This document shows, one piece after another, positions 1-9,107 of a DNA stretch of 28,825 nucleotides. This stretch comes from a virus. The stretch covers positions 1 through 28,825 of the IMG/VR virus record IMGVR_UViG_3300025872_000232. One strand, given 5' to 3'. The translations under genes were made by a program, and so were the position numbers. The notes under the pieces were generated by a model. It was given only the letters and a program-made list of their open reading frames with translations, searched no databases and was not told where the DNA came from. Each line of letters opens with the position of its first letter. The first letter of the stretch is position 1.

Positions 1-12
1 GGAAGATTTTTT

Positions 13-38
13 TCGACCTTTTTGGATTTAAAGGTCGA
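13..38 (+). terminator. hairpin, possible weak terminator
   Basis: A 9-bp perfect stem (TCGACCTTT pairing with AAAGGTCGA) closes an 8-nt loop. TTTTGG follows on the plus strand. A T-run also precedes the stem, so the minus-strand transcript of the gene ending at 47 would have A's, not U's, after this hairpin. It therefore fits a plus-strand terminator better, for a gene that would lie left of the window. The tail is short, so the call is weak. Confidence 0.35.
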
Positions 39-46
39 TTTTGGTT

Positions 47-229
47 TCAGAGAGGACTTGCATAAGAAAGTGTTTCTTCATCCAATGTAGCACGAACGAA
101 CTCTAGCACATTCATAAACTCCTCAACCGTTTCGCAGGTTACTTTTTCTTCTGACCCCTCACTGGAATAAATGTACACAGTTCGTTTGATTGGGTCCACT
201 ACGCAGTGTGAGAGGTACTCGTCTTGCAT
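47..229 (-). CDS. small acidic hypothetical protein
   Basis: Sixty residues, acidic, with no signal peptide, membrane segment or motif I recognise. The product reads as a plausible compact alpha/beta protein (hydrophobic VYIYSS strand, then a helix EEFMNVLEFVRATLDEE). The main support for a real gene is its own strong promoter: TTGACA, 17 bp, TATGAT lies just upstream at 255-283. That separates it from the late structural genes to its right and suggests early expression by unmodified host RNA polymerase. The Shine-Dalgarno match is weak (GGAC). Function unknown. Confidence 0.6.
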   Translation of the reverse strand: MQDEYLSHCVVDPIKRTVYIYSSEGSEEKVTCETVEEFMNVLEFVRATLDEETLSYASPL

Positions 230-246
230 TCGGTCGTCCGTTGATT

Positions 247-274
247 ACCCATGTATCATAGCACGGTCATGGGT
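247..274. promoter_or_regulatory. inverted repeat over promoter -10 region
   Basis: ACCCATG (247-253) and CATGGGT (268-274) form a perfect 7-bp dyad spaced by 14 bp. It spans the -10 hexamer and much of the spacer of the minus-strand promoter at 255-283. This is the geometry of a repressor operator, although a chance dyad or an RNA hairpin is possible. Confidence 0.4.
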
Positions 275-283
275 CCGTGTCAA
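255..283 (-). promoter_or_regulatory. sigma-70-type promoter (TTGACA-17-TATGAT)
   Basis: On the minus strand TTGACA (283-278) and TATGAT (260-255) are separated by exactly 17 bp. That is a full -35 consensus and a 5/6 match at -10. It overlaps the last codons of the structural gene ending at 280 and points at the 60-residue gene starting at 229. Early promoters of cyanomyoviruses are host sigma-70-like, so this fits an early transcript. Inferred from sequence only. Confidence 0.75.
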
Positions 284-987
284 GGGGTATATGGGACGAC
301 TTCTCCAGGATAATCTTTAGCACTCGTTCCCTCATACTCACTAATGTTCCTTGGCACATCTTTTCTCTGACCATAGACAACATATGAACACTTAATAGGA
401 CCTCCTAGATTATTTTTTATAACGATTTTTTGTCCCCATTCAATTTTTTCAACAAACAGTTCTTGATAAACACCAATCGGGGTTAGTGTAACACCAACGG
501 TTTCAATATCAACTAAGTTTTTCCAATAATCCGGAAGTTCAATTATGTTAGAACTTTCTAACTTCCCTCTCAAATATACTTCTGCTTCTGGACCTTCTAA
601 ACAAATATAACGAAGACGATAACCTTCTTTTGCTGGGTGCGGAATATCGAACGCCTTTACTGATCCAACACTATTTCCATACCAAGTACCAATAAAATTA
701 GTAGCAGTTACAGTTCCGCTAAAATTTGTGTTGTTTGCTTCTACATTAAATGTTGAAATGGGACCAGTATTTCTTTCCAAAGTAACTGTTGATGTACTAG
801 TACCATTCAAGTGCATATACACATAATCTGCGGGAGATGATGTGGTATTGACCAGACACATTGAAACATCACTTAGATTAAATGTTGGATCCTCATAGCT
901 TGATATGTCAAAGTCATTATTATCCCTATAATCAAAGGGAGTTCCAGGACCAGCAAAAGTTCCGTAATTTCTAAAATCAAAAGCCAT
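280..987 (-). CDS. fibre-like virion structural protein A
   Basis: A 235-residue protein. Residues 1-110 are low in charge and rich in T, S, N and G (TSTSTVTL, ANNTNFSGTVTATNF), typical of beta-rich phage fibre segments. Residues 111-212 form a module shared with the next gene upstream: FDIPHPAKEG, then CLEGPEAEVYLRGK, IELPDYW, VTLTPIG and RKDV. I recognise the HP-x-K-x-G / CLEGPE-x-x-VY-x-RG pattern from cyanophage tail fibre or baseplate-associated proteins; its biochemical role is unknown to me. The start codon overlaps the TAA of the upstream gene by one base (TAATG), so the two are co-translated. It is the last gene of the long late tail operon. Confidence 0.7.
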   Translation of the reverse strand: MAFDFRNYGTFAGPGTPFDYRDNNDFDISSYEDPTFNLSDVSMCLVNTTSSPADYVYMHLNGTSTSTVTLERNTGPISTFNVEANNTNFSGTVTATNFIGTWYGNSVGSVKAFDIPHPAKEGYRLRYICLEGPEAEVYLRGKLESSNIIELPDYWKNLVDIETVGVTLTPIGVYQELFVEKIEWGQKIVIKNNLGGPIKCSYVVYGQRKDVPRNISEYEGTSAKDYPGEVVPYTP

Positions 988-1646
988 TATTCATCAACCT
1001 CCGTAACTAATCTCTCCACATCTTTTCTTGTTGCAAAGATATGATAGAAACAATGTATTGGCATTCCACCTTTTGATTGTAGATGTATTTTATCAGCATC
1101 AATTCTTTTCACTATAATATCTTGATGAGATCCTATTGAAGTGAGAGAAACAGTGATCGTTGTTTCATCAACCAACCCACTCCAGTATTCGGGAAGTTCA
1201 ATATAGTTTCTGTTTAGAACTTTTCCACGAACATATACACCATTCTCTGGACCTTCTAGACAAGTATGAACTAACTTCTTTCCAGGTTTTGTTGGATGAT
1301 CTATCACAAAGTTTTTGATAGATGCTTGAAGAACTTGTGTACGAACGATCTTTGCTTCAATATACTTTGATTTTAACAAAGTATCAACACGAACAAACTC
1401 CTGAAATCTAGCGTATAACTTACACCACAGTGAATATAGTGGTGATTGAGCATCGGAGTTAAATGTCCTACCAACCATCAATGTTGCATCAACAGATCCA
1501 AACTCCTGAGCACCTCCTGTTTGCATTGGTCCTTCAACGAATGCAGAACCATTGATTTTTCCTGGACCAACACCCATCATAGATGGAAGTCCTGCTCCAA
1601 CCATTAACTGTCCACCTACAGCAATATCATCTTGAGTAAATGCCAT
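987..1646 (-). CDS. fibre-like virion structural protein B (paralogue of A)
   Basis: A 219-residue protein. Residues 111-211 align with the same positions of the downstream gene: FVIDHPTKPG, CLEGPENGVYVRGK, IELPEYW, VSLTSIG, RKDV. The N-terminal 110 residues are unrelated: a Gly/Met-rich start (VGAGLPSMMGVGPGK), then a helical stretch (YSLWCKLYARFQEFVRVDTLLK). A strong Shine-Dalgarno (TTAGGAGGTATAAATG) fixes the start. Together the two genes look like a duplication in which a shared C-terminal cap carries different N-terminal parts. Likely a minor virion protein at the tail tip or fibres; the exact location is inferred from context only. Confidence 0.7.
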   Translation of the reverse strand: MAFTQDDIAVGGQLMVGAGLPSMMGVGPGKINGSAFVEGPMQTGGAQEFGSVDATLMVGRTFNSDAQSPLYSLWCKLYARFQEFVRVDTLLKSKYIEAKIVRTQVLQASIKNFVIDHPTKPGKKLVHTCLEGPENGVYVRGKVLNRNYIELPEYWSGLVDETTITVSLTSIGSHQDIIVKRIDADKIHLQSKGGMPIHCFYHIFATRKDVERLVTEVDE

Positions 1647-1655
1647 TTATACCTC

Positions 1656-2315
1656 CTAAAATATGTTTTGATTGACTTGGAAGTTTCTACCTCCAGTTTT
1701 TCCATCTTTATTTGCTACTGCATCAGTAACTCCCTTTACAATAGAACTATAAATTTTCATGCAACTATTTGCAGAGATTTGCATAGTTCCTGGAGTTGCT
1801 AACCTTAAGTTAGTCTTTGCATTGACAGATACTTTTTTACTGTCAAGTTCTATATTTTCTGTTGCCTTCAATCGGATGTTTCCTTTAGATCCACCCTCAC
1901 CGACAGCAATCAGTTCAATGTCTGTTCCTTGAAGACGAAGTTTTCCATCTTGAGCAATAATACAAATATTACCATGCCAAGAATGAATAAACAAGGTATC
2001 TTCAGTTTCCGTGCGATCTTCTCCTGCTTCTATTGAAATCCTTCCTGGAGCAGTGAGTTGAGTACATCCTTTTCTTTGCCCATCTTTATCTAGAGCAATA
2101 GAGTGTCTTCCATCAGATGCCTGCAAAAGAATGTCTGCAGTACAATCTCCCATTTTATGAACATGTCCAAAGTTAATGGAACCATGATCATTACCATAAC
2201 GAAGACCTGTGTAGTTCTTCTTAGAAGTATTATTCTCCGGAAGAGATCCAGTAGCATAAGCAGAACTTCTAGGAGCTCCTACTCTTGTATTAATTCTATT
2301 TTGGGAAGTTGCCAT
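1656..2315 (-). CDS. beta-helical spike-like protein (VgrG/gp5 C-terminal type)
   Basis: A 219-residue protein. From residue 145 it shows an 8-residue periodicity with alternating hydrophobics: GNIRLKAT, ENIELDSK, KVSVNAKT, NLRLATPG, TMQISANS, CMKIYSS. This is the pattern of the triple-stranded beta-helix of T4 gp5 C-terminus and VgrG spikes. Before that come short strands with Gly turns (AQDGKLRLQGTDIELIA at about 121-137). There is no OB fold or lysozyme region. It sits two genes downstream of the gp5-like hub, so I infer that it is the membrane-piercing needle encoded as a separate chain. It could instead be another beta-helical baseplate ornament. Confidence 0.6.
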   Translation of the reverse strand: MATSQNRINTRVGAPRSSAYATGSLPENNTSKKNYTGLRYGNDHGSINFGHVHKMGDCTADILLQASDGRHSIALDKDGQRKGCTQLTAPGRISIEAGEDRTETEDTLFIHSWHGNICIIAQDGKLRLQGTDIELIAVGEGGSKGNIRLKATENIELDSKKVSVNAKTNLRLATPGTMQISANSCMKIYSSIVKGVTDAVANKDGKTGGRNFQVNQNIF

Positions 2316-2349
2316 TCCTATTAATCAATATAATCTATTTAATGAGGTT

Positions 2350-5300
2350 TTAGATAAGATTTTCTGGAGTACCTGGAATATTAAGTTTGGGATTATTTGA
2401 ACTGAGTTCAGTGTCCGTACCAGATCTCTCAATAGCACTTGCAGCAGTAGTGACTTGAGCATTAATGCTATCCTGGAGAGTGTCATAAACTTGAACAAGT
2501 TCACCTGGAGTCTCATAGAATCCAGCATATCTGACTCCATCTTTATAGAATACAGACCCATAGTATGCTCTACCATCAACATATCCATTTTGCTTAAGAC
2601 CAACAAGATCTGTAACTTGAATCAGTTTTTCTGGAACAGTTACTATCGGATCTCTCACAACCTCAAACTGAGGTCTGAATGAAGCATTAATGCCAGTAGG
2701 AACTGCCCCAGGTGGTGATACCATTTGTATCTGAGGATACTCAGTAAATCCAAGACCAGGATTTAAAACTTTTACTTCTTTAATCTTTCCGAAAGAATCG
2801 CAAACATAATCTAACACAGCACCGTTACTTGGGGTGATTTGTATTTGATCAACTCCACAGTTGTAATTAATGCCAGGATTTTCTACAATAACTTCTCTGA
2901 GTCTTAATCCTGCAGGATAAGAACCTTCTCCTGATGGTGGAAGATATCCATTTCCAGGATCTTGAATAACAACTTTTTTAACTACTCCTTTACCACTCAA
3001 CTTTTTGGGGCAAGGTGGAGGAATTAATATCGCAGAAATACCCATTGGATTTGACGACCAAGGAGTTTTATTTTGATCTCTTATTGTTACATCTTTACGA
3101 ATAACAACTCCAAATCCAGTTGGATTATTGTTGAAAACATCAGTTCTATCTTTTATATTTTCAACTTCAACTATAACATCATAGGTTCCTGCGCTGATAT
3201 TAACATTTTCAAAAGTTGGTGTATCTTTAAATGAAGTAGTGGTTAGTACTTTTGTTCCTCCAATATAAAGAGATCCTATATTATCTGCCTGAAATGCTAT
3301 TCTATATTGCCCACTTTCAGGAAACTTAACACCTTTCCAAGTATATTTTTTTGTTCCGTTGATTTTTGGATTAGCAACATCAAAAGGTGGTAGATAGGGA
3401 GATACCGAATGATTATTCATAAACTCTCCCCATCTACTATCAGAGTAGTGGAAAAGAGATGGGCCCTCATAAGTAATCCCATCCTTCACAGTTCCACTAC
3501 TCAAATATCCACCAGTGATTGATGTTGATGTTGATGTTGTACTCGTACTTTTAGTGTCGGTTATAATGAGTTTAATATTCTCATCAGTTCCATCAGCATC
3601 AAGTAGACCAAGTTTATTATTAGAAACTCTTGGAGTTCCTGCACCTAAATTTGCACCTATTATTTCAATAGGACCATAAGTTTTACCCGCAGTAAACTTA
3701 CCAGATTTTTTAATAGTCTCTTTTTGAGGAATAGCGGATTCTTGTATGCGTAATATATTTGGATCATTTGTGGTGCCGGCGGGAAAAGATGGAACAGATC
3801 TTTTAAAACTAATCTTATTACCATCACTAGGCAAAATAACTTCTTTTGCAGCAAGACCAGCAATATAAGGGGCATCATCAACTTCCATGACAAATTCAAT
3901 TTCACCAGACCCTGATCCAGTAACTTCAAGGTAATACTTACCATTTTTTTGAATGAATTTTGGTTTGATATTACCTTGATTGACACTAGTAGAAGTAGAA
4001 GATATACCAGCAACTTGCCAATCTTTTGTCCCGAATATTTTTTGATCTATTGTGTTTTCGGTAACGATAGGTGTATTATAAACTTCGGCAGTAATTGTGT
4101 GTCTTCCTTTTGTAATAAATGTTTTAACCAGTTTGGGATCATCTACATTAAAACCATCAAGTTTTGATACCTCATTATTGTCAATTAAAATTCTTCCAGT
4201 ATTATCTCTGGTCCCCTTAACACCATAGAATCCATCATAAGGTATATCAATATCCCATGATGTTGAATAAGTTGCACCAGCTTTATCGCTACCGGGAGTA
4301 TCCAATGGTTTAACTGGAGAAATTGCATAGCGATTCATAAATCTACTCCATCCAGGAGCATCAAAAGTCCTAGTCGAAGTCGTTGTACTATTCTTAGTTG
4401 TTGGTGCGGCATCAAATCTATAAACTAGATCATAGGTGCTTCTACCACTGTTCTTTGCTTTTCTCTTGTTGGAACTCGTAAACGTTCCTACAGCTGCTGC
4501 GATTTGAATATCATCATTATCATTTCCAGATTTAATATAATCCGCAAAGATTTTATTGGAAGTCCCAATACCATTTTCTTTTGCTTTAGTTCCTCCTTTT
4601 ATTAATCCCTGCTCAACTGAACTAAACTTAGTAGAATCTTCTTTTGCAACTACAATGTAGTTAATATTTGGTTTTATTTGTACCTTATCTTTTCTAGTTT
4701 TCTTATTTTTATCCACTCCATATAAAGTAAATGTATGAGATCCATCAACTGCAGTAAAAACAAATGAAAGATCTCTAAAAGCTCCCTGACCATAAACAGA
4801 AAACTCAACTTCTTTTTTCTCTAGCGTAGGAGTTGCAACATTTGTGGTGACGATTTCTGTTATTGTTCTTGGTCCAGGGAACTTTACTGGATACCATTTT
4901 TCTGTTTTTGTGGGGAATCTAGTTGTCCATATTGGATTGTTTGGACATCTACCTTCTTGTGCAGGTACTGGTTCTTGAGGAACAGTAGGTTCAGGGGCAT
5001 CTATCGTAACAGAGATTCCCATTGGATTTTCATTCCAAGACTTTGGAGATATAACCTCCTGAGTTGTTGTAGCAACAGACACCTCCACAGCAAGAGCCAT
5101 TGGATTGATATTTTTACCCTCAGCAAATCCAAATTTTCCCCCGGGTATTTGCTCTAGGTCTGCGATTATTTTATATTTTCCAGCCTTAAAAAATCTAGTC
5201 TCTGTCGTCTTTCCGGTGCCTTTACTAGGAGAACTAAATCCTTTCTTAGATATTATAATATCTCCTTTAGATCCGCTGAAAGTAAGTTTAACATTATCAT

Positions 5301-7053
5301 CAACTTCAATATCTATTGAATAACTTCCATCAAATGGAAAATCAATATTGTCCCAAACAATCCTATGAGTCCCTGCATATGGATTATCCTTCAGTTGAAC
5401 ACTAGTATCAAATGGACATACACCTTGTTCATTTATAAATCCACCTCTACCATAAACATTAGTTCTCCAAAGTTTTCTGTTTGCCTTATTAATATAATCT
5501 ACAGTATTAAAAATTTTCTTTGTTTGGATAGTGGAGTTTGATGCTGTAGAAGATGTAGTATCTACAGACCCTTCTATGAAAAAAGTTAAGTCATAAGTAC
5601 TTCTACCACTATTCTTTGCAGTCCTCTTATTCTTAGACTGGAATTTACCAGAACCTGCAGTAATCTGTATATCATCATTATCATTTGCAGAACCAATATG
5701 ATCTGCAAATATTTTATTTGAAGATCCTATTCCACCTTCCTTATTTTTCTTACCATTCTGTATGATACCCTGTTCAGTTTCTGCAAATGTGGAGACTGCA
5801 GCAACTTTATATTTTGTATTTGGTCTTACTTTAACCGTTTCATTTCTACTTTCTTTACTTTTTTTATTACCTAACAATACAAAGGAATGTGACCCATCCT
5901 CAGAGACAAAGGAAAACTTTAATTTCTCAGTTCTTTTACCTTCACCATAAACAGTAAAACTAACATCAACTAATCCGGATGGCAATTGAGAGGTAACTTT
6001 TTCTTTGATAGGAGCATTTAATAAATCAACACGAATATTATGGATACCCTCTTTGATTGTTTTTCTAATATCATTTACTGGACCTTTAAATCCACCAAGA
6101 TCAAAAAGTTTTTCATTGTCAATATACAATTGTGCTATGTTATCACACAATCCCCTAAAAATATATTCTCCTGTTGTTGGAAATTCTTCATTCCATTCCA
6201 TCGTAAATAATGTTGCTGCATAATCACTTCCCTTAACATTGGAAGGTGGAACTGGGGATACTGCATATGAGTTCATAAACTCGGACCAAGAATCACCAAA
6301 ACTTACTTTATAAGCTTGAGTGGTTGTTACTCGGGGATCACTTGCTGTTATTTTAGTTGGTCTGTTTCTTCTTGTACTCCAAAAAGGTTTCCTTTCAGCA
6401 GCTCTTACTCCCCTTTCATACTTTTCAATTTCAGTTCTTATAGGATCTATACCAATCTTTGTATATGCGTTCGGTTCCCATGGACCCAAATCTTCTCCAT
6501 TTGGGCCATACCTTCTTCCAAATCCAGCATCATTTGGATCGCAAATTTCATATTCCTCAAAATCCGTTTCATCAGTATAAGTTTCAAATCCATCAACAAC
6601 TTCACCAATAACTGCTGTTAAAACTGACCCACTTCCATAGTTGCAGTTATCATTAGCAGATACTTGTGGTGGATATTGATACCCATACCCCCCACTAACA
6701 AGATCAACTGCCAATAAAGACCCATCTATACCAATAACAGGATTGCCAACAGCACCAATGCCACCCCCACCATAAATCTGAATAGATGGTGGGCCACATT
6801 CCTTTTTCTGATTTAATCCATCACATTCTTGATTGGTTTCTAACTCTTGAGGAGTAAGTGAGTTAACTTCGTTTATATTAATATATCTTAAAACTTTATT
6901 CCCATCCTTAAATAAAAATGTAGTTCCAGGATTTTCCTTAGCATACTCATTTGCATCACAAATGGTTACATCATTGACATACCCAAGCTTTGGATCTATA
7001 TATCCAACTCTTATATCATTCTTTGAAGGTTGTCCGAATAGGTTACTTGCCAT
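2350..7053 (-). CDS. giant multidomain structural protein with PA14-like repeats
   Basis: A 1567-residue protein built from recurring modules. Three copies of a PA14/lectin-like beta-sandwich begin near residues 252, 900 and 1207. Each has (W)xxFMNxxxxSPxxP, a W-x-x-x-x-(F/I)P-x-x-(G)xY stretch and D-N-x-x-x-(L/I)-x-I-(D/G). A related, more diverged copy starts near 545. A second module occurs twice (about 383-488 and 768-874): DGSH(S/T)F, then a GIG-(S/T)-SNKIFAD block, NDNDDIQI, and the identical NSGRSTYDL. Two copies of a W-x-x-NPMGIS strand also occur. The C-terminus (about 1480-1567) has an aromatic VDGRAYYGSVFYKDGVRYAG patch. PA14-type modules bind glycans in other proteins, so host-surface recognition or baseplate decoration is likely, by inference. 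No clear Shine-Dalgarno. Confidence 0.7.
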   Translation of the reverse strand: MASNLFGQPSKNDIRVGYIDPKLGYVNDVTICDANEYAKENPGTTFLFKDGNKVLRYININEVNSLTPQELETNQECDGLNQKKECGPPSIQIYGGGGIGAVGNPVIGIDGSLLAVDLVSGGYGYQYPPQVSANDNCNYGSGSVLTAVIGEVVDGFETYTDETDFEEYEICDPNDAGFGRRYGPNGEDLGPWEPNAYTKIGIDPIRTEIEKYERGVRAAERKPFWSTRRNRPTKITASDPRVTTTQAYKVSFGDSWSEFMNSYAVSPVPPSNVKGSDYAATLFTMEWNEEFPTTGEYIFRGLCDNIAQLYIDNEKLFDLGGFKGPVNDIRKTIKEGIHNIRVDLLNAPIKEKVTSQLPSGLVDVSFTVYGEGKRTEKLKFSFVSEDGSHSFVLLGNKKSKESRNETVKVRPNTKYKVAAVSTFAETEQGIIQNGKKNKEGGIGSSNKIFADHIGSANDNDDIQITAGSGKFQSKNKRTAKNSGRSTYDLTFFIEGSVDTTSSTASNSTIQTKKIFNTVDYINKANRKLWRTNVYGRGGFINEQGVCPFDTSVQLKDNPYAGTHRIVWDNIDFPFDGSYSIDIEVDDNVKLTFSGSKGDIIISKKGFSSPSKGTGKTTETRFFKAGKYKIIADLEQIPGGKFGFAEGKNINPMALAVEVSVATTTQEVISPKSWNENPMGISVTIDAPEPTVPQEPVPAQEGRCPNNPIWTTRFPTKTEKWYPVKFPGPRTITEIVTTNVATPTLEKKEVEFSVYGQGAFRDLSFVFTAVDGSHTFTLYGVDKNKKTRKDKVQIKPNINYIVVAKEDSTKFSSVEQGLIKGGTKAKENGIGTSNKIFADYIKSGNDNDDIQIAAAVGTFTSSNKRKAKNSGRSTYDLVYRFDAAPTTKNSTTTSTRTFDAPGWSRFMNRYAISPVKPLDTPGSDKAGATYSTSWDIDIPYDGFYGVKGTRDNTGRILIDNNEVSKLDGFNVDDPKLVKTFITKGRHTITAEVYNTPIVTENTIDQKIFGTKDWQVAGISSTSTSVNQGNIKPKFIQKNGKYYLEVTGSGSGEIEFVMEVDDAPYIAGLAAKEVILPSDGNKISFKRSVPSFPAGTTNDPNILRIQESAIPQKETIKKSGKFTAGKTYGPIEIIGANLGAGTPRVSNNKLGLLDADGTDENIKLIITDTKSTSTTSTSTSITGGYLSSGTVKDGITYEGPSLFHYSDSRWGEFMNNHSVSPYLPPFDVANPKINGTKKYTWKGVKFPESGQYRIAFQADNIGSLYIGGTKVLTTTSFKDTPTFENVNISAGTYDVIVEVENIKDRTDVFNNNPTGFGVVIRKDVTIRDQNKTPWSSNPMGISAILIPPPCPKKLSGKGVVKKVVIQDPGNGYLPPSGEGSYPAGLRLREVIVENPGINYNCGVDQIQITPSNGAVLDYVCDSFGKIKEVKVLNPGLGFTEYPQIQMVSPPGAVPTGINASFRPQFEVVRDPIVTVPEKLIQVTDLVGLKQNGYVDGRAYYGSVFYKDGVRYAGFYETPGELVQVYDTLQDSINAQVTTAASAIERSGTDTELSSNNPKLNIPGTPENLI

Positions 7054-7094
7054 CAGAATATATTAAATAATCTCTCTACAAAGAAGCATATGTA

Positions 7095-7102
7095 TATTTA
7101 TT
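7095..7102 (-). promoter_or_regulatory. possible late promoter (AATAAATA)
   Basis: The minus strand reads AATAAATA, 7 of 8 matches to the T4 late consensus TATAAATA, about 42 bp upstream of the giant structural gene and in the short gap after the gp5-like stop. In so AT-rich a genome a 7/8 match can arise by chance. Confidence 0.3.
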
Positions 7103-7106
7103 GAGG

Positions 7107-8882
7107 TTATGCAATATTAGAATTTGCTCCGACTGTAAATCCGGAAACAGTACTGGTAGGATTATTAAAATTAAGATCCACTGTAGTCTTGGCTGGTTGT
7201 GCAAAATCAACTCCCGGAGAGAAAGCAATCTCGGTTGCAGATTGAACATTCTTAGCGACTGAACTATAATTTGGAGTCTGCGATTCTTCTCCAGCACCAC
7301 CACCCTTATGCAAGGTATAATAATCCGAAACAGGACAACTTGGTTTCAAATCACACCCAAAAACATTCAACTTAATATTTTCAAAACTCAATGCAGAAGT
7401 AATGCTGCTGGTTATAGAAGAAACACTTGCAGAAATGTCAGACAAGTTTGAACTAACTTGGGCGAGTTGAGATTGGATATCTGACAAGAATTTGTTGATG
7501 ATATCCAGTATATCATCAATACCTTGATTTATATCATTTTGATTTGTCGCAACAAGATCTCCGGTCAGTTTTTCAACAGAACACATATCAACCTTCGGTG
7601 CAGCATTATCTGGAGAAGGTGTTTTAGTATCCAAAATATTATTCAATGCGCTTTGTATTTGACCACACAGATTATTAGTTATCTTATTGAAAATGCAAGT
7701 GATCAACTCAGTGATCGTCTCTTTAACATCAAGAAACTGATATCTTTGATTTGGATACATTGAGTCCACTGTTGGTGCAATAGATTTATTAATCTGCTTC
7801 AATATAAACTCAAGTATCTTATCAAAAACAATTTTCATATACTTCGCAATCTGACACGCAAAGTCTGCAATCAATCTTTGAATATCAGATAAAATCTGAG
7901 ATGCTGCGTCAATATAACTTTGAGCTGCTTGTAAGATCTTATCTATTTCTTTAGTCAGATTATCTAATAATACCTGAATAGCTTTTAAAGCAGATGATGT
8001 AATATCACAAGGACTCAACATTATTCTCTTTTTCAGATACAAATCATTTCTTTTTGTATCTGCATTAGTTTGAATGTGATTATCATCAGGGTTTTCAACT
8101 GTTGCTCCAGGTTTTGATGGTGCAGATGGTGAGTTTGCTTCTTGGCATCTTGCTTTAATACCATCGGCAACCTTACTTTGAATGAAGCGACTTCTCTCAG
8201 TTCCTGTTAAACCTCTTGCCTGTGCTTCAGCAACTGCGCTTTGTTGATCGGCAAACTGTTGAGAATTTAATGATTTATCAGCACGAAGACCAAACTCATT
8301 AACAGCAACTCCTGGTGGAGGGGGAGCACACTCAGCAGACTGAACAGGATCTTTTGGTTTTGTTACGCCGATTCTATCATCAGGAACTGTTGGTTTTGCC
8401 GATCCAACTGGTGGATCTTTTCCTTCAGCAAAACCACTGGTCGCTAAACTTCCAGGAGTTTCATTTGTAACTTGTTGAGTCTTGGTCCAACTTGTTGCTA
8501 GTTGTGTCTGGGCATTATTACCAAGAACTCCCATAATAACGGGAACTTGTTGATCCTGCCCATCAAGAAAGAATCCAAATACAAAGTTTCCTTGACGGAG
8601 ATTTGGAGTCTGAGAAGAACCTGTTTGTCCACCACCTGCGGTGATAGGATACATCACCTGAGCCCATGGAAGTTGATCAGAAGGGATTACCTTCTCTCCT
8701 TGATCGTGTAATCCTACAATCCTTACCTTATATCTTCTTCCCCATCCAGGTATTTGCTCAGCAGACTCGTGCTTTCCTGGAAGAGAATTATCTCTCCAAG
8801 TGGAATCATCAGCGATCTGACCGACCCACCAGTTAAAATGTACCCCCAGAAACCCTGGATTAAAAAGAGATCCGCCTTCCAT
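7107..8882 (-). CDS. 5: baseplate hub, gp5-type OB-fold protein without lysozyme
   Basis: A 591-residue protein. Residues 1-125 resemble the N-terminal OB fold of T4 gp5: WWVGQI near the start, YKVRIVGLHD, LPWAQVMYPIT, then FVFGFFLDGQDQQVPVIMGVLG. After a Pro/Ala-rich linker (130-270), residues about 285-500 are long amphipathic helices with heptad-like spacing (SALKAIQVLLDNLTKEID; FLSDIQSQLAQVSSNLSDI). They probably make a trimeric coiled coil, and several Cys are present. T4 gp5 (575 aa) has an internal T4-type lysozyme and a beta-helix; I find neither here. The gene lies six bases after a small gene and downstream of the gp27-like hub gene, matching the gp27-gp5 partnership. No strong ribosome binding site. 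Confidence 0.72.
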   Translation of the reverse strand: MEGGSLFNPGFLGVHFNWWVGQIADDSTWRDNSLPGKHESAEQIPGWGRRYKVRIVGLHDQGEKVIPSDQLPWAQVMYPITAGGGQTGSSQTPNLRQGNFVFGFFLDGQDQQVPVIMGVLGNNAQTQLATSWTKTQQVTNETPGSLATSGFAEGKDPPVGSAKPTVPDDRIGVTKPKDPVQSAECAPPPPGVAVNEFGLRADKSLNSQQFADQQSAVAEAQARGLTGTERSRFIQSKVADGIKARCQEANSPSAPSKPGATVENPDDNHIQTNADTKRNDLYLKKRIMLSPCDITSSALKAIQVLLDNLTKEIDKILQAAQSYIDAASQILSDIQRLIADFACQIAKYMKIVFDKILEFILKQINKSIAPTVDSMYPNQRYQFLDVKETITELITCIFNKITNNLCGQIQSALNNILDTKTPSPDNAAPKVDMCSVEKLTGDLVATNQNDINQGIDDILDIINKFLSDIQSQLAQVSSNLSDISASVSSITSSITSALSFENIKLNVFGCDLKPSCPVSDYYTLHKGGGAGEESQTPNYSSVAKNVQSATEIAFSPGVDFAQPAKTTVDLNFNNPTSTVSGFTVGANSNIA

Positions 8883-8888
8883 TAATTA

Positions 8889-9107
8889 TCAATCATCATA
8901 AACTCTACATTCAAGTGCATCTGGATGTTCATCACAGTACATTTCAAATCCCGTAGGATCATGATCAGTATCTGGATGATTAATTTGATACTTTTCTAGA
9001 TGGTCTAACTCATCTTGAAGATGTCTGCGGCGCTGGCCATTAGTTGTGGGATTATCAATCTCATCTCTATCATCATTAATGTGCTGTTGAAGTGTTCTGT
9101 CGCTCAT
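8889..9107 (-). CDS. small acidic protein between gp27-like and gp5
   Basis: Seventy-two residues, very rich in Asp, His, Glu and Gln, with no hydrophobic segment. Residues 1-45 are likely helical (QQHINDDRDEIDNP ... RRHLQDELDHLEKY). The C-terminal part has two Cys (MYCDEHPDALECRVYDD). Its ATG overlaps the TGA of the upstream gp27-like gene (ATGA), so it is translationally coupled to it. The position between two hub genes suggests a small baseplate or assembly factor, but I do not recognise a family with known function. Confidence 0.6.
   Translation of the reverse strand: MSDRTLQQHINDDRDEIDNPTTNGQRRRHLQDELDHLEKYQINHPDTDHDPTGFEMYCDEHPDALECRVYDD

Noticed and set aside
1636-1652. TATAAATG strings at the starts of the genes at 1646, 13511 and 18540 as late promoters
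   Set aside because: They overlap the ATG itself, so they could not give a translatable leader for those genes; two of the three simply follow a ribosome binding site.
7524-7763. Plus-strand open frames opposite the tail genes (also 10902-11348, 12265-12663, 21948-22415)
   Set aside because: They run antisense to clear structural or replication genes, have biased compositions typical of reverse-frame reading, and lack ribosome binding sites.
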